From NCBI GenBank assembly GCA_947631905.1, contig CANRND010000019.1, positions 1 through 47,841 on the forward strand: DNA of 47,841 nt, given 5' to 3'. Each line of letters starts with the position of its first letter. Positions within the stretch are counted from its first letter, which is position 1. Source of the DNA: an uncultured Clostridia bacterium (GTDB lineage Bacteria; Bacillota; Clostridia; Christensenellales; Borkfalkiaceae). The position numbers and the translations under genes are program-made. The notes under the pieces are model-generated. The model was not told the origin of the DNA. It worked only from the letters and a program-made list of their open reading frames with translations, and made no database searches. Shown piece after piece: positions 7,048 through 13,418 of this stretch.

Positions 7048-8268
7048 ATGGACAGAGCGATCTTGCACAGCGACGCGAACGCGTTTTATGCCTCGGTGGA
7101 GACGGTGCTGCACCCCGAGCTGAAAGGAAGGGCGGTGGCGGTGTGCGGAGCGGCGGAGAACCGTCACGGCATCGTGCTGGCGAAATCCGAGCTTGCAAAG
7201 CGCATGGGGGTCAAAACGGGTATGGCGAATTGGCAGGCGAAAAAACTTTGCCCCGATCTTGTCATCGTTCCCCCGCACCACGATATTTACGCCAAATTTT
7301 CCCGCCGTCTGCATGAAATTTACGAGCGGTATACCGACCGCGTGGAGGGCTACGGGTTAGACGAATGCTGGCTGGACGTCACGGGGTGCCGCATGTCTCC
7401 GCGGGAGATCGCGGAGGAGCTTCGCGCCGCCGTCAAAAGAGAGATCGGCATCACGGTGAGCGTGGGGGTGAGCTTTAACAAGGTGTTCGCAAAACTCGGC
7501 TCGGATATGAAAAAACCCGACGCGGTCACCGAGATCACGCGGGAGAGTTTTCGTCAAACGGTGTGGAAATTGCCCTGTTCCGACCTGCTGTTCTGCGGGC
7601 ATGCCACCACCGAAAAACTCAAAACGCTCGGCATTTTCACCATCGGGGAGCTTGCAAACGCCCCGCATAGCCTGATCGTGCGCAAGCTCGGCAAAAACGG
7701 CGAAATGCTTCAAAAGTATGCGAACGGGCAGGACGATTCTTCCGTGGCGAAAGTGGGGGAAGAGGAACCCGTCAAGTCGGTGGGCCACGGCGTCACCTGC
7801 GTTGCCGACCTCGAAACGCTCGAAGAGGCGAACGTGGTGTTTCTTGCGCTCACGCAGGACATCGGGCAGAAGCTCCGCCGTCTCGGCTTGCAGGCGCGCG
7901 GGATCCAGGTGACGGTGCGGGACAGCGACCTGCATTTCGAATCGTGGCAACAGCTGTCGGAGCGCCCCACGCAGTGCGCTTCCGACCTTGCAAAAGCAGC
8001 GAAAGAGCTTTTGAAAACGCGGTACGGTTGGCAAAGACCCATCCGCGCGCTCACCGTCAGCGCCATCCATTTGGAGAGCGCGGACGAGCCGCGCCAGCTC
8101 TCGATGTTCGGGGGCGCGGGAGAGAAACAGCGCAAGGCGGAGGGCGCGTTCGATAAGATCCGCGAAAAATTCGGCGATGACGCCATCAAACCCGCGGCGC
8201 TCCTCGGCGAGAACAAACTTCCCGAAGAAACGCCGCGCCAGTCCCCGCCTCCCGGCGGGATCGTCTGA
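7048..8268 (+). CDS. dinB: DNA polymerase IV (Y family)
   Basis: This 406-residue translesion polymerase has palm motif LHSDANAFYASVE with D9 and the second catalytic pair D105-E106 in GYGLDECWLDVTG. Thumb, little-finger and C-terminal regions follow (VSVGVSFNKVFAKLGSDMKKPD; WKLPCSDLLFCGHATTEKL). A few C-terminal residues (PEETPRQSPPPGG) may be a tail. The start at 7048 fits the family N-terminus, although the frame is open from 6988. No usable Shine-Dalgarno spacing exists: ggag ends 2 nt before ATG, and the -10 box ends 6 nt before it. The mRNA therefore looks leaderless. No classical LexA box was found. Confidence 0.93.
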   Translation: MDRAILHSDANAFYASVETVLHPELKGRAVAVCGAAENRHGIVLAKSELAKRMGVKTGMANWQAKKLCPDLVIVPPHHDIYAKFSRRLHEIYERYTDRVEGYGLDECWLDVTGCRMSPREIAEELRAAVKREIGITVSVGVSFNKVFAKLGSDMKKPDAVTEITRESFRQTVWKLPCSDLLFCGHATTEKLKTLGIFTIGELANAPHSLIVRKLGKNGEMLQKYANGQDDSSVAKVGEEEPVKSVGHGVTCVADLETLEEANVVFLALTQDIGQKLRRLGLQARGIQVTVRDSDLHFESWQQLSERPTQCASDLAKAAKELLKTRYGWQRPIRALTVSAIHLESADEPRQLSMFGGAGEKQRKAEGAFDKIREKFGDDAIKPAALLGENKLPEETPRQSPPPGGIV

Positions 8269-8326
8269 GGCGGAGAACAAAGAAGAATGCGGTAGAGATG
8301 AGAGGCAGAGATGTCCCGGCTGCAAC

Positions 8327-8352
8327 AAAAAGCGCTCCCCTCGGGAGCGCTT
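8327..8352 (-). terminator. Terminator of rpsF-ssb-rpsR, perhaps bidirectional
   Basis: Stem aaagcgctccc with gggagcgcttt. The minus-strand copy is followed by a T-run, the plus-strand side only by a short one. It sits between the convergent dinB and rpsR. Confidence 0.85.
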
Positions 8353-8364
8353 TGCGTTGTTCGT

Positions 8365-8742
8365 TTAGTCTGCCTTGAAAGGGAGAAGAGCGGCGATACG
8401 GGCGCGCTTGATGGCGACCGCAAGTTCTCTCTGGTGCTTCGCGCAGGTACCTGTCATTCTGCGGGGCAAAATCTTGCCGCCCTCGGCAACGTACTTGCGG
8501 AGCTTGCCTACGTCCTTATAGTCGATCTTCGTCGACTTTTCCTGGCAGAAGAGGCAAACCTTTTTGAAGTTTTGCTTCTTGAATCCCTTTTTCGCGGGGC
8601 GTTCGCCGCGTTCGCGGGGCTGTCTCTCTTCCGACGTTTCGGAAACCGCCTCGGCCTCTGCGGGAACTTCCTCCGTTACGGGGGTCTCTACTACTGCGGG
8701 AGCGGCTTCTTCCGCCGTCTCGATGGTTTCGTTTTCTTCCAT
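8365..8742 (-). CDS. rpsR: 30S ribosomal protein S18 with acidic N-terminal extension
   Basis: The core S18 domain covers about residues 57-125 and is of the zinc-binding type, with ligands C63, C66, C100 and H103. Residues 1-45 are an extra Glu/Ala/Val-rich acidic arm ([18 protein letters not shown]), followed by a basic linker ([20 protein letters not shown]). Standard S18 is 70-80 residues, so about 50 are added. The ATG is preceded by aaggagtattcatc. It is the last gene of rpsF-ssb-rpsR; S18 binds S6 in the small-subunit platform. Confidence 0.95.
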   Translation of the reverse strand: MEENETIETAEEAAPAVVETPVTEEVPAEAEAVSETSEERQPRERGERPAKKGFKKQNFKKVCLFCQEKSTKIDYKDVGKLRKYVAEGGKILPRRMTGTCAKHQRELAVAIKRARIAALLPFKAD

Positions 8743-8776
8743 GATGAATACTCCTTTTCCTTAAAATGGGTCCGTG

Positions 8777-9208
8777 TCAAAACGGAATGTCGCCGTCGTC
8801 GTCAAACGACTGCAAAGCGGGTTTTTTCTTCGCGGGCGCGCTTTGCGCGGGCGAAGAGGGTGCGTCGTAAAAATCACCGTCAGAGCTGCTGTTTTTCGCG
8901 GTGAGGAACTCGATGTCCTGCGCGATCACGTCTACCGCGGTGCGGCGCTGGCCCTGGTTGTCCTCGTAGTTGCGGATCTGGATGCTCCCCGTCACGGCAA
9001 CTTTATTGCCTTTTTTGGTGTAGCGCGCCACGGTATCGGCAAGCCCGCGCCATGCGGTAACGTTGAAAAAGTCCGTCTGGCGTTCGCCGTCCGAGCCGGT
9101 GTAGTTGCGGTTCACCGCAATCGCAAAGTGGCATACGCTCACCCCGCCCGCCGTTTCGGTGAGTTCGGGATCGCGCGTGAGGTTTCCGATCAAAAACACC
9201 TTGTTCAT
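8777..9208 (-). CDS. ssb: Single-stranded DNA-binding protein
   Basis: This 143-residue protein has an N-terminal OB fold (MNKVFLIGNLTRDPEL, then FFNVTAWRGLADTVARYTKKG), a flexible Ser/Ala/Pro-rich linker (about 112-130) and the acidic protein-interaction tip DDDGDIPF. It coats ssDNA in replication and repair. It sits between rpsF and rpsR, the standard arrangement, 12 bp after the rpsF stop. Confidence 0.96.
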   Translation of the reverse strand: MNKVFLIGNLTRDPELTETAGGVSVCHFAIAVNRNYTGSDGERQTDFFNVTAWRGLADTVARYTKKGNKVAVTGSIQIRNYEDNQGQRRTAVDVIAQDIEFLTAKNSSSDGDFYDAPSSPAQSAPAKKKPALQSFDDDGDIPF

Positions 9209-9220
9209 AAATGGCCTCTG

Positions 9221-9505
9221 TCAGTCGATTTTCGTGATCATGCGGCGAAGGCAGTCGCCCGAGATGCCCGCAATACGGTCAAGCTCGGCCACGACGGGGC
9301 CATCCGCTACGAATGTCATCAGCGCGTAAAAAGCGTCCGTTTTGAAGCGGATGGGATAGGTCGTCTTTTTCACGCCCCATTTGTCGAACGATTCCACCGT
9401 TCCGCCCATGTCGGAGACGATCTTGGAATACTTTCCGAGTTCCGCCTCCCTCGCTTCTTCCGTCAGCTCGCTGTTAAGAAGAATGAGCATTTGGTACTTT
9501 TGCAT
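9221..9505 (-). CDS. rpsF: 30S ribosomal protein S6
   Basis: This 94-residue protein has a typical S6 ferredoxin-like fold (MQKYQMLILLNSELTEEAREAE at the start, KWGVKKTTYPI in the middle, RRMI at the end). It is the first gene of the rpsF-ssb-rpsR operon, with gggaggtaaaaa ahead of ATG and a clear promoter at 9563-9591. Confidence 0.95.
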   Translation of the reverse strand: MQKYQMLILLNSELTEEAREAELGKYSKIVSDMGGTVESFDKWGVKKTTYPIRFKTDAFYALMTFVADGPVVAELDRIAGISGDCLRRMITKID

Positions 9506-9562
9506 TTTTTACCTCCCGGTCTATTCGGCGTACCGCGCGGATACGCAAGGTTTTGTTCCATA

Positions 9563-9591
9563 ATTTTACACTATTTTTGCGGACAAGTCAA
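9563..9591 (-). promoter_or_regulatory. Sigma-A promoter of rpsF-ssb-rpsR
   Basis: On the minus strand TTGACT (9586-9591), 17 bp, TAAAAT (9563-9568). About 50 nt of leader precede rpsF, which could carry an S6:S18 autoregulatory site. I did not resolve one. Confidence 0.8.
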
Positions 9592-9642
9592 CGCGTTTTG
9601 CCGTGTTTGAGCAAATTTTCGCAAAAATTCAAACAAAAGCGG

Positions 9643-10983
9643 TCAGCCCAGAGCATGTTTCAACAGGGTTTCCCGCGTGTTGAGCGCGCCGTTCTGCGCG
9701 CAAAAGAGGAGCAGCTCTTTGAGCGTTTCGCCCACTTTCTGCGGCGGCACGCCCGCGTGGAGCAGGTCGTCCCCCTTTACGGCGAGCGCGGAGAGGGAAA
9801 AGGGAACCCCCTCGGCGTGCATCTTTTGCAAAATATCCCGCCATTTTGCGAGGACGGGGGCCTCGGAAAGGTCGTCTTTGCAGGCGGAATAGTCCGCTTG
9901 TTTGATGAGAAAAAGTTTGGGCAAAAGGGGAGCGTTTTCCACAAATTCCCGCCTGAGCTTTCCCTCCCGCATTTCGAGGTTATAGTCCCGCATGTGCAGG
10001 CGCACGAGGGCGCAGGTCTCTTCGGTGAGCTTTTTGGGAGCCTTGAAGCGGGTAAGAATTTCGCGCGCGATCCGCTCTCCCTCCTCCCCGTGGGCGTGAT
10101 AGTTTCCGTCGCGGAGCAAGCAGAACGGCTTGCCCACGTCGTGCAAGAGAGCCGCGAGGCGGACTTCGCGCGGGGCGTACATCGCGCACCGCAGGGAGTG
10201 TTCCAGCACGTCGTGGTCGTGGAACGCGGGCCGTTGCGCCATTCCCTCGCCCAAGGCAAGTTCGGGCAGGATCTCTTTGAGAACGCCCGTATCCCGCAGG
10301 ATGCACAACCCGCGGTAGGGCGCGGTTTTGTCGCCGTGTTTTTCATCCGAGGAAAGCAGAAGCATGAGTTCGGTGAAAACTCTTTCGGGGACGATGTCGC
10401 GGATGAGCGCCGCGTGTTCTTTCGCTCCCGCAAGGCATTCTCCGTCGGGAACGAACCCCGTCTGCGCCGCAATGCGGGCGAGCCGCATGAGCCTGAGTCC
10501 GTCCTCCCCGAACACTTTCGAAGCGGGCGCTACGGTGCGCAGAATTTTTTTGCGGATGTCCGCGATCCCGCCGAGCGGGTCGGAAAATTCCCCCGCTTTC
10601 GGGTCGTAATACACGGCGTTTGCGCAAAAGTCCCGCCGCCGCGCGTCGGTCGCAATGTCCTCGGTAAAGACGATCTCGGCGGGGGAGTGCATCCCGCGCA
10701 CATACTTATCCGAGCGGAAGCGGGTAAATTCGTAGTCCGCGCCGCCGGGGAAAGAGAGCTTTACCGTCCCCGTGTTGCGGTAAACGGACTTCACCGTAAA
10801 GCCGAGGCTCTTCGCCGCGGAGAGAAATTCCTCTTCGGACATGGGAGAGGCGAGGTCGTAGTCGGTGTTTGCGTCGGGAAAATATCCGCAGAGGAAGTCG
10901 CGCACGCTCCCGCCTACGAGATAGAGGGGCCGTCCGCACGCCTGTGCCAAAGCGATGAGTTCGGGGGGTAAATAGGATTTCAT
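9643..10983 (-). CDS. cca: CCA tRNA nucleotidyltransferase with HD domain
   Basis: This 446-residue class II nucleotidyltransferase has GGSVRD (24-29), the catalytic pair D41/D43 in NTDYDLAS, and RRRDFCANA (115-123). Neck and body domains follow (LRLMRLARIAAQTGF). A C-terminal HD phosphohydrolase domain shows H257 and H281-D282 (LAALLHDVGKP). It adds or repairs tRNA 3' CCA ends; the HD part may remove 2',3'-cyclic phosphates. A role limited to A-addition or poly(A) polymerase cannot be excluded from motifs alone. It lies upstream of rpsF on the same strand, but rpsF has its own promoter. Confidence 0.9.
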   Translation of the reverse strand: MKSYLPPELIALAQACGRPLYLVGGSVRDFLCGYFPDANTDYDLASPMSEEEFLSAAKSLGFTVKSVYRNTGTVKLSFPGGADYEFTRFRSDKYVRGMHSPAEIVFTEDIATDARRRDFCANAVYYDPKAGEFSDPLGGIADIRKKILRTVAPASKVFGEDGLRLMRLARIAAQTGFVPDGECLAGAKEHAALIRDIVPERVFTELMLLLSSDEKHGDKTAPYRGLCILRDTGVLKEILPELALGEGMAQRPAFHDHDVLEHSLRCAMYAPREVRLAALLHDVGKPFCLLRDGNYHAHGEEGERIAREILTRFKAPKKLTEETCALVRLHMRDYNLEMREGKLRREFVENAPLLPKLFLIKQADYSACKDDLSEAPVLAKWRDILQKMHAEGVPFSLSALAVKGDDLLHAGVPPQKVGETLKELLLFCAQNGALNTRETLLKHALG

Positions 10984-11068
10984 GGGGTTCCCGCAAAGGT
11001 TATATTTGCGCGTTCCGTTCCCGCGGGAAAGAAATGCGCGAATTTATTATAGCAAAAACAAAAACAAA

Positions 11069-11097
11069 TTGCAATTCTTCGCGCAATGTTGTATAAT
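11069..11097 (+). promoter_or_regulatory. Promoter of the lipid kinase gene
   Basis: TTGCAA (11069-11074), 17 bp, TATAAT (11092-11097). The 12-mer acgcaaacgttt (11102-11113), shared with the dinB promoter, lies at the start of the transcript. Confidence 0.8.
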
Positions 11098-11125
11098 GGG
11101 AACGCAAACGTTTCGAGAGGGAAAA

Positions 11126-11983
11126 ATGTTTTACTTTATCGCAAAACCCTTAAAGGGGAGAAAAGCACGCTTGCACGAAGAGATCCGCGCCCGCATGGAG
11201 TGCGAAAAACTCCCGTACCGCTTCTGCGTTACCTCGCGGAAAGGGGAGGGAAAGGAACTTGCCGCGGAGTTTTCCGCGGAGGAGAACGCCACGATCGTCG
11301 TGGTGGGAGGGGACGGCTCGCTCAACGACGTGCTGAACGGACTCCGCGATCCCGCCTCTTGCACGCTCGGACTCATCCCCGCTGGAACGGGCAACGATTT
11401 CGCGGCGGCGGCAAATATCCCGCAGGGGATCGGGGCGCTCGATCTGATCCTCAAAGGAGAGCCGAAATATACCGACTATCTCGCCTTTTCAAACGGGTTG
11501 CGCAGTCTCAACATCGCGGGGCTGGGCATCGACGTGGATATTTTGCTCCGTTGCGAGCGGATAAAACATCTCCACGCCAAGAGCAAATATTTCCTCTCCC
11601 TGCTCGCTTCGTTGCGCCACTACCGCGGCCTGAACATGAAAGTGACGGCAAACGGCGTTACCGAAGAGGGGAACTATCTCATCGCGGCGGCGTGCAACGG
11701 CAGGCAGTTCGGCGGGGGGATCCCCATTTGCCCGCCCGCGTGCATCGACGACGGCAAACTCGAACTCGTGTATGTGGAGTGTCCCAAGCACAAGCTCGGC
11801 CCGCTCATCAAACTTATGCGGGGCAAGGTTTTGTCTCTTCCCATTGCCCGCCACGTTTTATGCGAAGAGGCGCGGCTCGAAATTGCTCCGCCCTTTACCG
11901 CCCAATACGACGGCGAGCTGTACGAAACGCAAACGTTCGAAGTAAAACTCATTCATCGGGAACTGAAAATGTTCCGGGGATAA
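11126..11983 (+). CDS. Diacylglycerol kinase / YegS-like lipid kinase
   Basis: This 285-residue protein is of the DagK-LCB5 catalytic family. It has VVVGGDGSLNDVLNGL (GGDGS 61-65), the nucleotide loop IPAGTGNDFA (84-93) and the C-terminal beta-sandwich ending in AQYDGELYE. It phosphorylates a lipid such as diacylglycerol at the membrane. The start at 11126 follows gagaggg, and the frame is open further upstream through the promoter. The next gene starts one base after the stop, so the two form a pair. The exact lipid substrate is unknown. Confidence 0.85.
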   Translation: MFYFIAKPLKGRKARLHEEIRARMECEKLPYRFCVTSRKGEGKELAAEFSAEENATIVVVGGDGSLNDVLNGLRDPASCTLGLIPAGTGNDFAAAANIPQGIGALDLILKGEPKYTDYLAFSNGLRSLNIAGLGIDVDILLRCERIKHLHAKSKYFLSLLASLRHYRGLNMKVTANGVTEEGNYLIAAACNGRQFGGGIPICPPACIDDGKLELVYVECPKHKLGPLIKLMRGKVLSLPIARHVLCEEARLEIAPPFTAQYDGELYETQTFEVKLIHRELKMFRG

Positions 11984-11984
11984 C

Positions 11985-13040
11985 ATGAACCTGTATAAAA
12001 ACGTACTCAACAACATACCCACGGCGGCGATCGTTGTGGATAAAAATCTCAAAGTGCGCTACGCAAGCCGCGCTTTCCGCGATTATTTCCCGCAGTCCAA
12101 AGGAAAGGGGACGCTGAAAGACGCCATCGGCTGTACCGAGGCGTGCGGGTGCGGAAAGGGGGAAAAATGTTCGTTCTGCCCCATGCGCGCGCTCTTCCGC
12201 GAGGCGATCGCAGGCAACGGGCTTGCGTTCCGCCCCGTTATTTTGCGCAATGCGGAGGGGGAGAATGTGCCGCTCCGCGTCAAAGTTTCCCCCCTCGGCA
12301 AGCTGTATTTGGGCGTGGTGGACAGCTCTTACGAGACGGAGATCGCGCGGGAGATGTATTCCGCGCAGGACATCCAGCAGCGGCTGTTGCCCCCCGCGAC
12401 CGCGTTCGGCGGCGTGCCTTATTCCTTTATGTTCGAACCCTGCCGCGAGATCGGCGGCGATCTTCCCGACGTGTATCTGCAAGACGGTTGCACAATGGGG
12501 CTTTTGGCGGACGTTTCGGGGAAAGGGATCTCGGCGGGCATGCTCTCCGCCTTCGTCAAGGCGGGGTGGGACCGCAGCGAACCCTCCCCCGCAAAGGCGC
12601 TCCGCGGCCTGAACGCCAAGTATCAGGAACTCAACCTCGACGAGCGCTCCTATATCACGGCGGCGGCGGTGCGCGTGGAGGAGAAAGAACAGCGGATCCG
12701 CTACTGTGTGGCGGGCCACAACGCCCCGTTGCTTCTCAAAAGCGGGTCGGGGATCGACGAGATCGTGATGAGCGCGCCGCCCGTTTCCAACTGGATCCCC
12801 GGGTTCGGCTATGAGGACAGGACGATCTCCTACCGCCGCGGAGACATTCTCGTCATGCTCACCGACGGAGTGATCGAGAGCCGCAACGACCGCGGCGAGC
12901 AGTTCGGTTTGGAGCGGGTGGAGAGCGTTTTGCAGAGGAGCCAAAGCGCCGAACGCTTCATCGAGCGGCTGAAACGTGCGCTTCTCGACTTCTGCGGCGC
13001 ATTCGACGACGACGTCACCGCCATCGCATTCGATCTGTAA
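11985..13040 (+). CDS. PAS-domain PP2C (SpoIIE-type) phosphatase with a cysteine cluster
   Basis: This 351-residue protein has an N-terminal PAS domain (1-115; LNNIPTAAIVVDKNLKVRYASRAF is the opening), a short linker helix (SAQDIQQRLLPP), and a PPM/SpoIIE phosphatase domain (140-351). The latter keeps EIGGDLPD (D159, D162), LLADVSGKG (D176), CVAGHNAP, TDGVIES and DDDVTAIAF. Within the PAS domain, C50, C54, C56, C62 and C65 form a C-x3-C-x-C-x5-C-x2-C cluster that could hold metal or Fe-S. I infer a redox- or metal-regulated serine/threonine phosphatase acting on an unknown partner, perhaps an anti-sigma-antagonist type protein; none is nearby. It is coupled to the lipid kinase gene. Confidence 0.85.
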   Translation: MNLYKNVLNNIPTAAIVVDKNLKVRYASRAFRDYFPQSKGKGTLKDAIGCTEACGCGKGEKCSFCPMRALFREAIAGNGLAFRPVILRNAEGENVPLRVKVSPLGKLYLGVVDSSYETEIAREMYSAQDIQQRLLPPATAFGGVPYSFMFEPCREIGGDLPDVYLQDGCTMGLLADVSGKGISAGMLSAFVKAGWDRSEPSPAKALRGLNAKYQELNLDERSYITAAAVRVEEKEQRIRYCVAGHNAPLLLKSGSGIDEIVMSAPPVSNWIPGFGYEDRTISYRRGDILVMLTDGVIESRNDRGEQFGLERVESVLQRSQSAERFIERLKRALLDFCGAFDDDVTAIAFDL

Positions 13041-13066
13041 ACCTTTCGGGTTTCGCGCTTTGCGCG

Positions 13067-13096
13067 GCCCTCTCCTTAGGAGAGGGCTTTTTTTCT
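13067..13096 (+). terminator. Terminator of the lipid kinase / phosphatase pair
   Basis: A 9-bp stem gccctctcc (13067-13075) with ggagagggc (13079-13087), loop tta, then an 8-9 nt T-run. Confidence 0.92.
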
Positions 13097-13119
13097 TGCT
13101 GTCCCCCGTGAAGTCTTTT

Positions 13120-13360
13120 TTGTCATTTCGACCGAAGCGAACGAAGTGAGCGGAGTGGAGAAATCTCACCTTATTATAATGCGGTGGAGACCCATTCGAC
13201 TTCACTTCGTTTCGCTCAGAGTGACGTGAATTATAATGCGGTAGAGACCCATTCGACTTCACTTCGTTTCGCTCAGGGTGACGTGAATTATAATGCGGTG
13301 GAGACCCATTCGACTTCACTTCGTTTCGCTCAGGGTGACGTGAATTATAATGCGGTAGAG
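13120..13360. repeat. R1 element followed by a 57-bp tandem array
   Basis: A first R1 half (gtcatttcgaccgaagcg...gagaaatctcacc, 13120-13170) leads into three full 57-bp tandem copies at 13181-13237, 13238-13294 and 13295-13351, plus the start of a fourth. The copies differ at only a few positions (cagagtgac/cagggtgac, ggtgg/ggtag). Because 57 is divisible by three, an open frame runs through them, but it has no coding support. No gene is seen between 13041 and 13418. Confidence 0.85.
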
Positions 13361-13364
13361 AGGG

Positions 13365-13400
13365 AGAAAAAAGCCTCCCCCCGCAACGCGGGGGGAGGGC
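13365..13400 (-). terminator. Terminator of the giant surface protein operon
   Basis: Stem 13374-13383 (cctccccccg) with 13389-13398 (cggggggagg), loop caacg. The minus strand continues into a six-base T-run (complement of 13367-13372). It lies about 20 nt past the stop. Confidence 0.85.
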
Positions 13401-13418
13401 AGGGAAGGGGGCATGGCC

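Noticed and set aside
13181..13351. Possible CRISPR array
   Set aside because: The copies are contiguous, with no unique spacers between them, and no cas genes are present.
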